The translations under genes and the position numbers were made by a program. DNA of 64,000 nucleotides from Brevundimonas naejangsanensis (GTDB lineage Bacteria > Pseudomonadota > Alphaproteobacteria > Caulobacterales > Caulobacteraceae). The notes below the pieces were generated by a model. It was not told where the DNA came from. It searched no databases and was given only the letters and a program-made list of their open reading frames with translations. Below, piece after piece: positions 50,146 through 58,796 of the stretch. Every line of letters starts with the position of its first letter. Positions within the stretch are counted from its first letter, which is position 1. The DNA is taken from assembly GCF_000635915.2 (NCBI RefSeq), contig NZ_CP015614.1:248001-312000 (forward strand). Reading direction: 5' to 3'.

Positions 50146-50415
50146 GCGCAGGCCGCGAGACGGGGGACCAGAGGGACTTTGGTCGCTGGGGGCTTGAATG
50201 TCCTGCTTTCTCCCCACGCCATCGTTCTAATGACTGGTGTCCGGCGATGGCGCGAGGACTGCTTCTGGCGCAAACCTGCCCACCATTTCCAAGACGAAAT
50301 CAGGTGAAACCCATTGAAACGCCCTGAACAGCCAAAACCAAGCGCAAACACCTTGGCGGGTTAGATGGCGGGTGACGATAACGATTTTCCAAAAAATCGT
50401 TTCAAAACAAAGCGT
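50146..50415. promoter_or_regulatory. Right element end with candidate integrase arm sites
   Basis: No gene is seen. Two tandem 12-mers, TGGCGGGTTAGA at 50354-50365 and TGGCGGGTGACG at 50366-50377, repeat the motif found three times near the left end. The 28 bases at 50303-50330 are an inverted copy of 37445-37472 and partly of 20217-20232. Their position within 115 bases of the attachment core fits recombination arm sites. Confidence 0.5.
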
Positions 50416-50430
50416 GTGGCGGACAGAGAG
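50416..50430. repeat. Right attachment repeat (attR core), within tRNA-Ser
   Basis: GTGGCGGACAGAGAG is identical to 20189-20203. Fourteen of its 15 bases are the last bases of tRNA-Ser(GGA), including the encoded CCA, read on the minus strand. Insertion here keeps the tRNA gene intact. Confidence 0.9.
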
Positions 50431-50506
50431 GGATTCGAACCCTCGATAGAGTTGCCCCTATACACGCGTTCCAGGCGTGCGCCTTCAACCACTCGGCCAC
50501 CTGTCC
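50417..50506 (-). tRNA. tRNA-Ser (GGA anticodon)
   Basis: The 90-base minus-strand gene has an acceptor stem GGACAGG pairing with TCTGTCC, discriminator G and encoded CCA. The anticodon arm is CACGC-CTGGAAC-GCGTG with anticodon GGA. The variable arm is long, as in serine tRNAs, and the T-arm has GGTTCGAATCC. It serves as integration site for the element to its left. Confidence 0.96.
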
Positions 50507-50652
50507 ATTCCACCTGAAGCCCGGATGCATCCGGGGCGGAGCCGTCGGGAGCGGACCGACGGGAGGGGCTGATTAGAGCATGACGACCCCATGGGCAAGC
50601 GCTCTTGAAGCCTCCATATAGGCGTTGACGATGTTTTCGCGGAGTTCTCGCC

Positions 50653-51303
50653 ATGTTGTTGAAGAAGAATGATGAACTGCCCACGCCTGAGACGGCTTTG
50701 CCGGGGCGGGCCGAGGCGCTGGCGACCGATGAGACCCACTTCGTGCTGGGCCATGCGCTGAAGGGGCCGCACCCCGCGGGGATGCAGACGGCCGTGTTCG
50801 GCATGGGCTGTTTCTGGGGCGTGGAGCGGGTGTTCTGGCAGTTGCCGGGCGTTTGGGTCACATCGGCGGGCTATGCGGGCGGGATCACGCCCAATCCGAC
50901 CTATGAAGAGGTCTGTTCGGGCCGCACCGGCCATACGGAGGTGGTGCAGGTGGTGTTCGATCCGACCAAGATCACCTACGGCGATCTGCTGAAGGCCTTC
51001 TGGGAGAACCACGACCCGACGCAGGGCATGCGTCAGGGCAATGATCTGGGCACCCAGTATCGCTCGGCCATCTATACGCTGAATGATGAGCAGCAAGCGG
51101 AAGCGGAAACGTCGCGCGACGCCTATCAGGCGGCGCTCAGCGCGGCGGGGCGCGGGGCCATCACGACCGAGATCGAACCGGCGGGCCCCTATTATTTCGC
51201 CGAGGATTACCATCAGGGTTATCTGGCCAAGAATCCAGCGGGCTATTGCGGCATCGGCGGGACGGGCGTGGTCTGCCCGATCGGTCTGGGTGTCGGCGCC
51301 TGA
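50653..51303 (+). CDS. msrA: Peptide-methionine (S)-S-oxide reductase
   Basis: The 216-residue MsrA repairs oxidised methionine in proteins. Catalytic motif [14 protein letters not shown] carries Cys53. [41 protein letters not shown] and [15 protein letters not shown] complete the family pattern, the last with a candidate resolving cysteine. The ~45-residue N-terminal extension before the core is usual for the longer MsrA form. Its stop overlaps the next start (TGATG). Confidence 0.95.
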   Translation: MLLKKNDELPTPETALPGRAEALATDETHFVLGHALKGPHPAGMQTAVFGMGCFWGVERVFWQLPGVWVTSAGYAGGITPNPTYEEVCSGRTGHTEVVQVVFDPTKITYGDLLKAFWENHDPTQGMRQGNDLGTQYRSAIYTLNDEQQAEAETSRDAYQAALSAAGRGAITTEIEPAGPYYFAEDYHQGYLAKNPAGYCGIGGTGVVCPIGLGVGA

Positions 51304-51644
51304 TGGATCGGGCGGGCGTCGGCAAGGTCTGCTTGGCCTTGCCGGGGGCGACAATGGATCACCCGTTCGGACCCCGGCATGACGCCTATAAGGTCGGAGG
51401 CAAGATGTTCGCCCTGATCGGGGCCGAAGGCGGGCTGTCGTTCAAGGTCTCCGACATCGCCTATGAGGTGCTGACCGAGGAGGGGCGGGCGGCGCCGGCT
51501 CCCTATCTGGCGCGGGCGAAATGGGTGCATCTGGCCGATCCGGGCGACTGGCCGGATGACGAGTTGGCCGATCATCTGAAGTCGGCCCACGCTCTGATCG
51601 CCGCCAGGCTGACGAAGAAGGCGCGGGCCGAACTGGGACTTTAG
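51303..51644 (+). CDS. MmcQ/YjbR-family DNA-binding-like protein
   Basis: The 113-residue protein has [44 protein letters not shown] and the C-terminal [20 protein letters not shown]. This is the MmcQ/YjbR (CyaY-like fold) pattern. The biochemical role is not established. ATG 51303 overlaps the msrA stop by one base, so it is co-translated with msrA. Confidence 0.85.
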   Translation: MDRAGVGKVCLALPGATMDHPFGPRHDAYKVGGKMFALIGAEGGLSFKVSDIAYEVLTEEGRAAPAPYLARAKWVHLADPGDWPDDELADHLKSAHALIAARLTKKARAELGL

Positions 51645-51655
51645 GGCTGGGGGTT

Positions 51656-52024
51656 TCAGGCGGCGGCGCTGCGCGACCGGAACCACAGATAAAGAATCCC
51701 CACGGGCGCGATGAAGATCGAGAAGCCCCACAGGAACAGGTTCACGACCAGCTTCAGGAACATCAGGATGACGGCGTTCATGAAGAAGACGGTCTCGCCC
51801 ATCATCACTCGCTTGATCTCGTCCCAGACCAGCTTGGAGAAGGGAAACAGCAGGGCGCCGACGCCGAAGATCGCCAGGGTCGCGGCGCGGTCATGCAGGG
51901 GCTGCGCGCCGCCCGTGGACAGCGTCATCCAGACCATCAGCACCATGAAGGCGGCGCTGAGCACATAGGCGCGGATCAGATAGCGCGGCTGGACCGCGCC
52001 AAAGATGCGCTTGATGAGGTTCAT
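51656..52024 (-). CDS. Small inner-membrane protein of unknown function
   Basis: The 122-residue protein has three or four predicted membrane segments: AYVLSAAFMVLMVWMTL, LAIFGVGALLFPFSKLV, FFMNAVILMFLKLVVNLFLW and FIAPVGILYLWF. The C-terminus is short and basic (RSRSAAA). It lies downstream of the DUF885 gene by 17 bases on the same strand, so they probably share a transcript. No family recognised. Confidence 0.75.
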   Translation of the reverse strand: MNLIKRIFGAVQPRYLIRAYVLSAAFMVLMVWMTLSTGGAQPLHDRAATLAIFGVGALLFPFSKLVWDEIKRVMMGETVFFMNAVILMFLKLVVNLFLWGFSIFIAPVGILYLWFRSRSAAA

Positions 52025-52041
52025 GTCGGAGGGACGCTTTC

Positions 52042-53832
52042 TTACTGGGAGGCGGTCTTCTGTTCGGCGATCCAGCGCTCCATGCGCGCGTCCAGCAGGG
52101 CCAGCGGCAGGGCGCCGTCGACCAGCAGGGCGTCGTGGAAGGTCCGCACGTCGAAACGGTCGCCCAGCTCGCGCTCGGCCCGGCTGCGGATCTCGCGCAG
52201 GCGGATTTCGCCGATCTTATAGGCTGTGGCCTGGCCGGGATCGCCGATGTAGCGCTGCAGTTCGGTCTCGATGTTGTGCGGCGACAGGGCGGAGTTGTCG
52301 CGGAAGCAGGCGCGGGCCTGTTCCTCGCTCCAGCCCAGCCAGTGCAGGCCCGTGTCGGCCACCAGACGACAGGCGCGCCACATCTCGTAGCTGAGGCGGC
52401 CAAACCGCTCATAAGGCGTGCGGTAGATGCCCATTTCCTCGCCCAGGAACTCGGAATACAGGCCCCAGCCCTCGCTGAAGGCCGTCACCGACGCGCGGCG
52501 GCGGTAATAGGGCTGGTCGGCGGCTTCCTGCTGCAGGGCGATCTGCAGATGGTGGCCCGGCACGGCCTCGTGCACCGTCAGGGCGGGCAGTTCATACAGG
52601 GGCCGCTGGTCCAGTTTGCCGGTGTTGACGATGTAGCCGCCGGCGACGCCCGTCTTCATCGACCCGGCGTTGTAGCGGCCGGTGGTGTAGGTCTCTTCCA
52701 TCTCGACCGGCACCGGGCGCACGCCATACGGCAGGCGCGGCAGGGTGGCGAACAGCGACGGCAGGCGGTCGTCCGAGCGTTTGGCGATCTCGGACGCCTT
52801 CTCAAGCAATTCCTCGCGCGTCTGGGCGTAGAACTGCGGGTCTGTGCGCAGGAAGTTCAGGAAGCCGGCGAAGTCGCCGGTCCAGCCCGCGGCGCGCATC
52901 TCCGTCTCCATGCGGGCGCGGATGCGGGCGACTTCCTCAACGCCGATCTGGTGCACCTGATCGGGCGTCAGGTCGGTGGTCGTATTGCTGCGGACCAGGA
53001 AGGCGTACAGGTCGCGGCCGCCGGGGCGGTGGATCAGGCCCGGCGCCTGCGGGGCCTTCGGCGCATATTCGTCGCGCAGCAGGTCGCGCCACGCGGTGCG
53101 GCGGGCGGTGATCGGCCCCTCGACCAAGGCGCGGGCGCGGGCGCGGAACTGTTCCTGCTGGGCGGCGGGGATGGTGGCGGGCAGGGCGTTGAACGGGCGC
53201 AGCAGGACGTCGCCCGCCTCGCCCGGCGTCAGGTCGCGTTCGGCCTGGGCCAGGGCGCTGTCGACGACTGAACGGGCCTGGATCAGGCCGGTCTCCAGCC
53301 CGCGCCGGGTGTTGGCGATGCCGGCGTCGTAATAGGCGGGCGCCGCCTCCAGACGCTTCAGCCAGGCCTCGGCGTCGGCGGCCGTGGCGATGCGCGTGGC
53401 GGGCGCCACATAGGCCAGCATCTGGCCGGGGCCGCCTTCGGAATCGAAGGCCAGACGCGACGGGTCCAGTTCGATCCGCTCCAGCTCGCGGCCGATGAGA
53501 TAGCCGACGAACGCGTGGTTCAGGCGGTGCGCTTCATCCAGCGCGGCGGGGTCGATGGCGTCCAGCCGGGCCTTCAGCGCGTTCAGCGGCGCGCGGCGAG
53601 CCAGTTCGCCCGCACGGCTGGCGTCGGGCAGGCGCGACAGGGCGGCGCGGTCGCCGTCCATGCCCGAGCCGATCGGGTCGTTCTGGCGCAGATAGGCTTC
53701 GTATTCGACCAGCAGGGCGTCGAGCGCGGCGGCGCTGGACTGGCTCTGAGCAACGGCCGCCTGCGCAGGCAGGGCGGCTGCGGCCGTGAGCCCCGACAGG
53801 CCGAGGCCGGCGAGGAGAAGAAGATGACGCAT
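52042..53832 (-). CDS. Exported DUF885-family metallopeptidase
   Basis: The 596-residue protein begins MRHLLLLAGLGLSGLTAAAA, a signal peptide ending AQA. It has the DUF885 zinc motif TVHEAVPGHHLQIAL (HExxPGHH) and a downstream zinc-ligand region with FSEGWGLYSEFLGEEMG. Family members are probable periplasmic dipeptidyl or carboxypeptidase-like enzymes. ATG 53832 is chosen over 53889 because it begins the signal peptide. Confidence 0.9.
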   Translation of the reverse strand: MRHLLLLAGLGLSGLTAAAALPAQAAVAQSQSSAAALDALLVEYEAYLRQNDPIGSGMDGDRAALSRLPDASRAGELARRAPLNALKARLDAIDPAALDEAHRLNHAFVGYLIGRELERIELDPSRLAFDSEGGPGQMLAYVAPATRIATAADAEAWLKRLEAAPAYYDAGIANTRRGLETGLIQARSVVDSALAQAERDLTPGEAGDVLLRPFNALPATIPAAQQEQFRARARALVEGPITARRTAWRDLLRDEYAPKAPQAPGLIHRPGGRDLYAFLVRSNTTTDLTPDQVHQIGVEEVARIRARMETEMRAAGWTGDFAGFLNFLRTDPQFYAQTREELLEKASEIAKRSDDRLPSLFATLPRLPYGVRPVPVEMEETYTTGRYNAGSMKTGVAGGYIVNTGKLDQRPLYELPALTVHEAVPGHHLQIALQQEAADQPYYRRRASVTAFSEGWGLYSEFLGEEMGIYRTPYERFGRLSYEMWRACRLVADTGLHWLGWSEEQARACFRDNSALSPHNIETELQRYIGDPGQATAYKIGEIRLREIRSRAERELGDRFDVRTFHDALLVDGALPLALLDARMERWIAEQKTASQ

Positions 53833-53893
53833 GACTGAAGCCCTCCCACGAGCAGGCGGGAAGGGAGCGGACGGCGCCGCTGCGGTCAAGCCC

Positions 53894-54394
53894 CTAGCGG
53901 CACAACGCCAGGAAGCGGGCGGCGCGATCCTGCGATCCCGGCTGAGCCGCCATCATCGACCGCTGGTCGCCGTTCCACACGGCCAGCCAGCCGAGGCGCT
54001 GGAAACGCTGGAAAACCGGATGCGACGCGGGCGCTGTGGCGACCAGATGGACGCCGTCGTGCATGTCCGCCGGCTCGATCCGGGCCGGGAAGGTCTCGGT
54101 GTCGCCGCCCGATTCCAGCGTCACGGCGCGGCGCTGCGGCGTCCGGTCGGCGGCCAGCGACAGGCCGATCTTGCCCGATCCGGGAGCGCACATGAGGCTG
54201 AGCGGCACGTCGTCGGACTGGGCCAGTCCATAGGACAGGCGCGGCTCGTCCGGATCCTCGTTCAGGAACCAGTCGTAACCGGCGACCGGCAGGGGGCCGG
54301 CGCTGGTCGCCAGAGGCGCGACGGTCGGCGCGCAGGCGCACAGGGCGGACACGGCGGCGACGGCCGCGGCCGTCAGCCAGAAAGTGAGGCGCAT
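53894..54394 (-). CDS. Secreted CAPG-type protein, paralogue 3 of 3
   Basis: The 166-residue exported protein has an N-terminal hydrophobic segment with a possible lipobox (LCAC). It shares with the two upstream neighbours a Trp/Tyr motif (GYDWFLNEDPDEPRLSYGL), a central cysteine in LMCAPGSGKIGL, a PVFQRFQRLGWLAV block and a terminal cysteine (RFLALCR). The two cysteines may form a disulfide in the periplasm. Function unknown. It follows the middle paralogue by eight bases. Confidence 0.75.
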   Translation of the reverse strand: MRLTFWLTAAAVAAVSALCACAPTVAPLATSAGPLPVAGYDWFLNEDPDEPRLSYGLAQSDDVPLSLMCAPGSGKIGLSLAADRTPQRRAVTLESGGDTETFPARIEPADMHDGVHLVATAPASHPVFQRFQRLGWLAVWNGDQRSMMAAQPGSQDRAARFLALCR

Positions 54395-54402
54395 CCTGAT
54401 CC

Positions 54403-54906
54403 CTATCCGGTGCACAGTTCGGCGAAGCGGCGCAGCTTGGGCAGATTCGCTCGGTCGATCTCTATGGTCTGGGCCTGTTCGCCCAGGGTGAGCGTCAGCC
54501 GCCCGGTCGCCAGGAAGGCGGCGAAGACCGGATGGTCGGCGCGCAGCACCGCCTCCAGACGGCCGCGTCGCGCCCGGGCCTCGACCTCGGCCGATGCAGC
54601 GCCGGAGCGGATGGTCGCGAACCCGTCGGCGCCCGGCGCGTCATGGAAGGCCAGCCGCACGATGCTGGAGCCCGGCGCGCATTCCAGCGTGGTGCGCAGG
54701 CGCGGCGTATCCGGAATCTCATTGGCCAGGACCAGAGGACCGTCGCCGCTGTAGAGTGTCCAGGTCCAACCTTCGGAGGCGCGCGGCGGTCGCGCGGGCG
54801 TTGCGGCCTGAGGCCGTTCGGCCGGCGTTTGGGCTCCGCTCTGCGGCGCCGTCTGCACGGCCAGGGCGACGAGCATGGCCTGGGACAGGCCGAGCAGTGA
54901 GGTCAT
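54403..54906 (-). CDS. Secreted CAPG-type protein, paralogue 2 of 3
   Basis: The 167-residue protein has a signal-like N-terminus (MTSLLGLSQAMLVALAV), a Pro/Ala linker, GWTWTLYSGDGPLVLANEIP, the shared TLECAPGSSIVRLAF and HPVFAAFLATGRLTLTL, and a final FAELCTG. Same layout as its neighbours, so one fold with conserved Cys pair. Function unknown; same operon. Confidence 0.75.
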   Translation of the reverse strand: MTSLLGLSQAMLVALAVQTAPQSGAQTPAERPQAATPARPPRASEGWTWTLYSGDGPLVLANEIPDTPRLRTTLECAPGSSIVRLAFHDAPGADGFATIRSGAASAEVEARARRGRLEAVLRADHPVFAAFLATGRLTLTLGEQAQTIEIDRANLPKLRRFAELCTG

Positions 54907-54943
54907 GTTTCAGCCCCCGCTGAGGAAAACCGGGGGACTGTGA

Positions 54944-55423
54944 TCACGCATGTCCCGAAGCGCAATAGCTAAGAAAGCCCTGGACCATGCGCCGCTCGGC
55001 GCGGGTGGCGGTCAGCTGACGATCGCCGGCCTCGGTCTGGACGGTCATCCGTCCGCCGCGCGCCAGCCCGGTCAGGGCGGCATCGCCCAGCGGCAGGCGC
55101 GCTTCAAAGGCCTCGCCGTTCGACAGGGGATCGATGGGCTGCGGCCCGTGCGAAGCCAGGACCAAGCCTGCGCTGCGCGGCTGAACATCGCCATAGACCA
55201 CGGCCGAGCCCTCGCCCGGCGCACAGGTCAGCATCAGGGCCAGCTGGTCCGAATCCGGCAGGCCATACGCCAGTTTCGCCATCGGGCCCTCGCGCAGCAT
55301 ATGCCAGCCCGCGACCGGCTCGATTTCGCCGCGCGGCGCCGAAGGCGCTTGGGTCGCCGCATGGGCTGCAAAGGCGGCCAGGCCCACGGCGCTCAGGATT
55401 GGAAAAAGGCTCTTACGCATCAC
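54944..55423 (-). CDS. Secreted CAPG-type protein, paralogue 1 of 3
   Basis: The 159-residue protein has a clear signal peptide (MMRKSLFPILSAVGLAAFAA, cleaved near AHA). It contains GWHMLREGPMAKLAYGLPDS, the shared MLTCAPGEGSAVVYG, LTGLARGGRMTVQ and the terminal FLSYCASG. It is first in the three-gene run. The closeness in layout of all three suggests local duplication. Function unknown. Confidence 0.75.
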   Translation of the reverse strand: MMRKSLFPILSAVGLAAFAAHAATQAPSAPRGEIEPVAGWHMLREGPMAKLAYGLPDSDQLALMLTCAPGEGSAVVYGDVQPRSAGLVLASHGPQPIDPLSNGEAFEARLPLGDAALTGLARGGRMTVQTEAGDRQLTATRAERRMVQGFLSYCASGHA

Positions 55424-55544
55424 AAGTTCACCCGCGTTCGACAGAGCAAACGCGGGTCGCTTGTTAAGAGTTCACGGCTCCGCTGGGCCGCGCGCGATTC
55501 AGTGATCGGGTGCGGCTGGAATCACACGTTTCGGTGAACGCGGA

Positions 55545-56267
55545 TCAGAACGGGCTGAACCGCTCGACCAGGGACTGGGCGGCGGGCGTCGCCTGCATCC
55601 GGCTGATGTCGCCGCGCCCGCCGTAGCTGATGCGCGCTTCGGCGATCTGGCTGTGGCGGATGGTGTTGGCGCTGGAGATGTCCTCGGGCCGGACGATGCC
55701 GGCGACGGTCAGCTCGCGCACCTCGCGGTTGGTGCGCACTTCTTGCCGACCCTGGATGACCAGGTTGCCGTTGGGCATGACGGCGGTGACGACAGCGGCC
55801 ACCGTCAGGTTGACCCGCTCAGAGCGGTTGACGCTGCCCGAGCCGTTGGCGTTCACGGCGCCTTCGGTGCCGATCATGTTGGCGGCGTCGAAACCGCCGG
55901 GGAAGGCGCGGCCCAGGCTGTTCTCCAGCCCGAAGAAGTTGGTCACCCCGCCCGAGGCGCTGTTGGTGCGGTTGCGCTGGGTCGAGTTCTGGGTCTGGGC
56001 GCGGTCGTTGATGTCGATGGCGACGGTCAGGATGTCGCCGACGCGGCGCGCGCGCTGGTCGCCGAAGAAGCTGCGCGCGCCGGTGCGCCACAGGCTGTTG
56101 GCGCTGGCCGAGGTCGGCTCAGGCAGATAGGCCTGCTCGACCGGGACCAGGGCGGCCGGATAGCCGATGGGCGCCAGTTCCGGGCCCTTCACCGCCTCGA
56201 TGGCGGTGGAGCAGGCGGCCAGCGAGAGCGCGGACAGGGACAGGGCGATCAGGGGCAGGGGGCGCAT
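55545..56267 (-). CDS. flgH: Flagellar L-ring lipoprotein FlgH
   Basis: The 240-residue outer-membrane L-ring protein of the flagellar basal body has a lipoprotein signal with LSLAAC lipobox. SLWRTGARSFFGDQRARRVGD then ILTVAIDINDRAQTQN and the C-terminal GIVRPEDISSANTIRHSQIA with ARISYGGRGDI are FlgH landmarks. ATG 56267 gives the proper signal peptide; a TTG at 56285 overlapping flgA is possible. Last gene of flgF-flgG-flgA-flgH. Confidence 0.95.
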   Translation of the reverse strand: MRPLPLIALSLSALSLAACSTAIEAVKGPELAPIGYPAALVPVEQAYLPEPTSASANSLWRTGARSFFGDQRARRVGDILTVAIDINDRAQTQNSTQRNRTNSASGGVTNFFGLENSLGRAFPGGFDAANMIGTEGAVNANGSGSVNRSERVNLTVAAVVTAVMPNGNLVIQGRQEVRTNREVRELTVAGIVRPEDISSANTIRHSQIAEARISYGGRGDISRMQATPAAQSLVERFSPF

Positions 56268-56281
56268 GATGTCTCTCTCGC

Positions 56282-57073
56282 TCAACGGGCGGCGAACTGT
56301 TGCGGGTTGCGGCGGGCCATCTGGGCTGCGGGACCGGCGACGGCCCGGCCGGGGCCCACAGCCACGGCGTCGATGGTGCGGTTGGACTGGACGTTCAGGA
56401 TCGGCACGGCCTCGCCCGCCGAGGCGTTGCGCGTCGCCTTGCCGGTGACGGTCAGTTCGACGCCGTCGCTCAGATAGGCGACCTCGACCATGTCGTTGCG
56501 GGCGATGACCTGGGGCGAGGCCAGGTCGCGCTGGGCCACGGGCGAACCGGCGCGCAGGGCGCGTTTGGCCTGCAGCCCGATCACGACTTCGGCGTCCTGG
56601 GGCGCGCCCGCCGGGGCCAGGTGCGACTGGACCGAGGCCCAGATCACGTCTTCGGGCTGCACCACCTCGCCGGCGGCCAGGCTGCGGGCATAGGTCAGGA
56701 CCTCGACGCTGGCGCCGGCTCGAGCGGGCGCGCTGACGCTGGCGATGGCGGGACGAGCCGAGGCTTCGGCCGCAGCGGCGCCGCCTTCACGCACCACGAT
56801 GCGACGCAGGCCGCTGGGGTTGCTCCATTCCAGCCCGGCGCGGCGCGCCGCGATCTGCACCTGAGAGGCTTCCAGCACGGCGGTGGGGCCGACGCGGCGG
56901 CCGACCACGACACTGGCCGCCTCGCCCGCGTTGTCGAACAACTCGCCCAGGGTGATGCGGCCGTCGTCGTCGACCGGATCGGGCAGCAGGCTGACCGGCC
57001 CGGCCCATGCGGGGGCAGCCAGTGCGGCGACGGCGACGGCCAGGACGGGGGCGAGGATCAGGGCGCGCTTCAT
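56282..57073 (-). CDS. flgA: Flagellar P-ring chaperone FlgA
   Basis: The 263-residue periplasmic chaperone for P-ring (FlgI) assembly has a signal peptide ending AWA. It has an SAF-like domain with RSLAAGEVVQPEDVIWASV, KRALRAGSPVAQRDLASP and the C-terminal GEAVPILNVQSNRTIDAVAV. The N-terminal part is Ala-rich and variable, as usual. It is four bases from flgG's stop, within the flagellar operon. Confidence 0.92.
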   Translation of the reverse strand: MKRALILAPVLAVAVAALAAPAWAGPVSLLPDPVDDDGRITLGELFDNAGEAASVVVGRRVGPTAVLEASQVQIAARRAGLEWSNPSGLRRIVVREGGAAAAEASARPAIASVSAPARAGASVEVLTYARSLAAGEVVQPEDVIWASVQSHLAPAGAPQDAEVVIGLQAKRALRAGSPVAQRDLASPQVIARNDMVEVAYLSDGVELTVTGKATRNASAGEAVPILNVQSNRTIDAVAVGPGRAVAGPAAQMARRNPQQFAAR

Positions 57074-57076
57074 GGC

Positions 57077-57865
57077 TTAGCTCTTCACCTGGGCCGTGAC
57101 GGCCAGCATGTCGTCGGCGGTGGTGATGACCTTGGAGTTCATCTCATACGCGCGCTGGGCCACGATCAGCGCCGTGATCTCGCTGACCGCATCGACGTTG
57201 GAAGATTCGGTATAGTGCTGCAGCAGATTGCCGTAGCCGACCTCGCCGGGCACCCCGACCGTGGCCGGGCCCGAAGCCGCCGTCTCCAGCAGCAGGTTGT
57301 CGCCGATGGCTTCCAGGCCTGCTTCGTTGAAGAAGGTCGCCAGCTCCAGCTGGCCCACGACCTGCGGCTCCGGCTCGCCCTGGGTGGTCACCTGGACCTG
57401 GCCCGACTTGGAAATGGTGACGTCCAGCGCGTCCTGCGGAATGGCGATGGCGGGCTCGACCGCATAGCCGTCGTCGGTCACCAGCTGGCCTTCGCCGTTG
57501 ATGGTGAAGTTGCCTGCCCGCGTATAGGCCAGCTCGCCCGAGGGCAGGGTGATCTGGAAATAGCCCTTGCCCTGAATGGCGACGTCGTAGGTGTTGCCGG
57601 TGCGGTTGGGGCTGCCCTGTTCGGTGATGCGGTAGACGCTGCCCGCCTTGACGCCCGAACCGATCTGGATGCCGGTCGGCACCACGGTGCCCTGCGACGA
57701 GGACTGGGCCCCCATGCGCTCGACGTTCTGATACAGCAGGTCCTGGAACTCGGCCCGCTGACGCTTGAAGCCGACCGTGTTCATGTTGGCGATGTTGTTG
57801 GAGATGACCTCCACGTTCAGCTGTTGGGCGGCCATGCCGGTGGCGGCGGTGCGAAGCGCGCGCAT
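57077..57865 (-). CDS. flgG: Flagellar distal rod protein FlgG
   Basis: The 262-residue distal rod subunit starts MRALRTAATGMAAQQLNVEV with the rod-family ISNNIANMNTVGFKRQRAEF. It contains TGIQIGSGV, NGEGQLVTDDGYAVEPAIAI and the conserved C-terminal heptad region SNVDAVSEITALIVAQRAYE. Length is standard (about 262). Between flgF and flgA in the operon. Confidence 0.97.
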   Translation of the reverse strand: MRALRTAATGMAAQQLNVEVISNNIANMNTVGFKRQRAEFQDLLYQNVERMGAQSSSQGTVVPTGIQIGSGVKAGSVYRITEQGSPNRTGNTYDVAIQGKGYFQITLPSGELAYTRAGNFTINGEGQLVTDDGYAVEPAIAIPQDALDVTISKSGQVQVTTQGEPEPQVVGQLELATFFNEAGLEAIGDNLLLETAASGPATVGVPGEVGYGNLLQHYTESSNVDAVSEITALIVAQRAYEMNSKVITTADDMLAVTAQVKS

Positions 57866-57879
57866 GTCTCAGCTCTCCC

Positions 57880-58617
57880 TTACGAAACCCGGCCCAGCCG
57901 CTCGATCGAGCGGCGCGACAGGTCGTTGGTGTTTTCGATCATCTTGGTCACGCGCTCATAGGCGCGGTTGATCTCGATGAGGTTGGTGATTTCCATCAGG
58001 GTGTTGACGTTCGACCCTTCCAGCGTCCCTTGACGCACCTGGGCGTCGGTCGCCTCCATCGGCTCGGCGCCGGACGTGTTGCGGTACAGGCCGTCGCCGG
58101 ACTTCTGCAGCACCGACAGGTCGTCGAAACGCACCACGGTCAGGCGGCCGATCGGCTGGCCCTGCTGGCTGACCGTGCCGTCGTGGGCGACGCTGACGGG
58201 GCCGCGTTGAGGGTCCAGATCCAGTTCGGCGCCGTCGGCCATTACCAGCAGGCCCTGTTTGGTCGTCAGCCGCCCCTCGGGATCGGTGACGAAGGAGCCG
58301 TCGCGGGTATAGGCGGGGCCGGTCGGAGTCTGCACCGTAAAGAAGGCGCCTTCGCCCTCGATGGCGAAGTCCAGGTCGCGGCCGGTCTGCTTCAGCGCGC
58401 CCTGGCCGAAGTCGCGGCCGACGCCCTTGTCCAGGACGAAGCTGGCCGAGGGGCGGATGGCGTCGTTGCGCGCGCGCTCGCCGATCTCGGTCCCGACCAT
58501 CAGCTGCTCGACCTTGAAGCCGGTGGTGTCGGCGTTGGCGACGTTGTTGGCCACGATGTCCAGCTCGCGGCGAAGCGTCATCTGGCGTGACAATCCGATA
58601 TAGGCGGCGTTTTCCAC
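57880..58617 (-). CDS. flgF: Flagellar proximal rod protein FlgF
   Basis: The 245-residue rod protein starts at GTG 58617 (VENAAYIGLSRQMTLRRELD) with a GGAG ribosome site. It has IVANNVANADTTGFKVEQLM, the FlgF/G central fold and the C-terminal SNVNTLMEITNLIEINRAYE. First gene of flgF-flgG-flgA-flgH. A sigma-54-type promoter lies 29 bases upstream, matching late-class flagellar control in Caulobacter. Confidence 0.95.
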   Translation of the reverse strand: MENAAYIGLSRQMTLRRELDIVANNVANADTTGFKVEQLMVGTEIGERARNDAIRPSASFVLDKGVGRDFGQGALKQTGRDLDFAIEGEGAFFTVQTPTGPAYTRDGSFVTDPEGRLTTKQGLLVMADGAELDLDPQRGPVSVAHDGTVSQQGQPIGRLTVVRFDDLSVLQKSGDGLYRNTSGAEPMEATDAQVRQGTLEGSNVNTLMEITNLIEINRAYERVTKMIENTNDLSRRSIERLGRVS

Positions 58618-58645
58618 GAGCGGGCTCCTTTCGCCCTTTCCCGTC

Positions 58646-58660
58646 GCAACGACCGTGCCA
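58646..58660 (-). promoter_or_regulatory. Sigma-54 promoter of the flgF operon
   Basis: Read on the minus strand, the sequence is TTGGCACG-GTCG-TTGC, matching the sigma-54 consensus (TGGCACG, four bases, TTGC) without mismatch. The predicted start of transcription is about 12 bases downstream of the TTGC, leaving a short leader before GTG 58617. Confidence 0.88.
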
Positions 58661-58734
58661 ACAGGGTTAACGCCCGTAGAATGGGGGTTTGAGCGGTTCT
58701 GAGCCGTGCGGCGCCCGGCAGGATTTGCCGATTG

Positions 58735-58750
58735 TAAACGCCTCGTTAAC
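58735..58750 (+). promoter_or_regulatory. CtrA-like box upstream of fliL
   Basis: TAAA, seven bases, then TTAAC fits the CtrA consensus TTAA-N7-TTAAC with one mismatch, 47 bases before the fliL start. In Caulobacter the fliLM promoter is a CtrA-controlled class II promoter, so the position agrees. A further TTAAC at 58667 lies beside the sigma-54 promoter of the divergent operon. Confidence 0.55.
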
Positions 58751-58796
58751 CAAAACAGGGCCACACCCGGCATGTGAGGATCGGGGCGGCTTGGGC

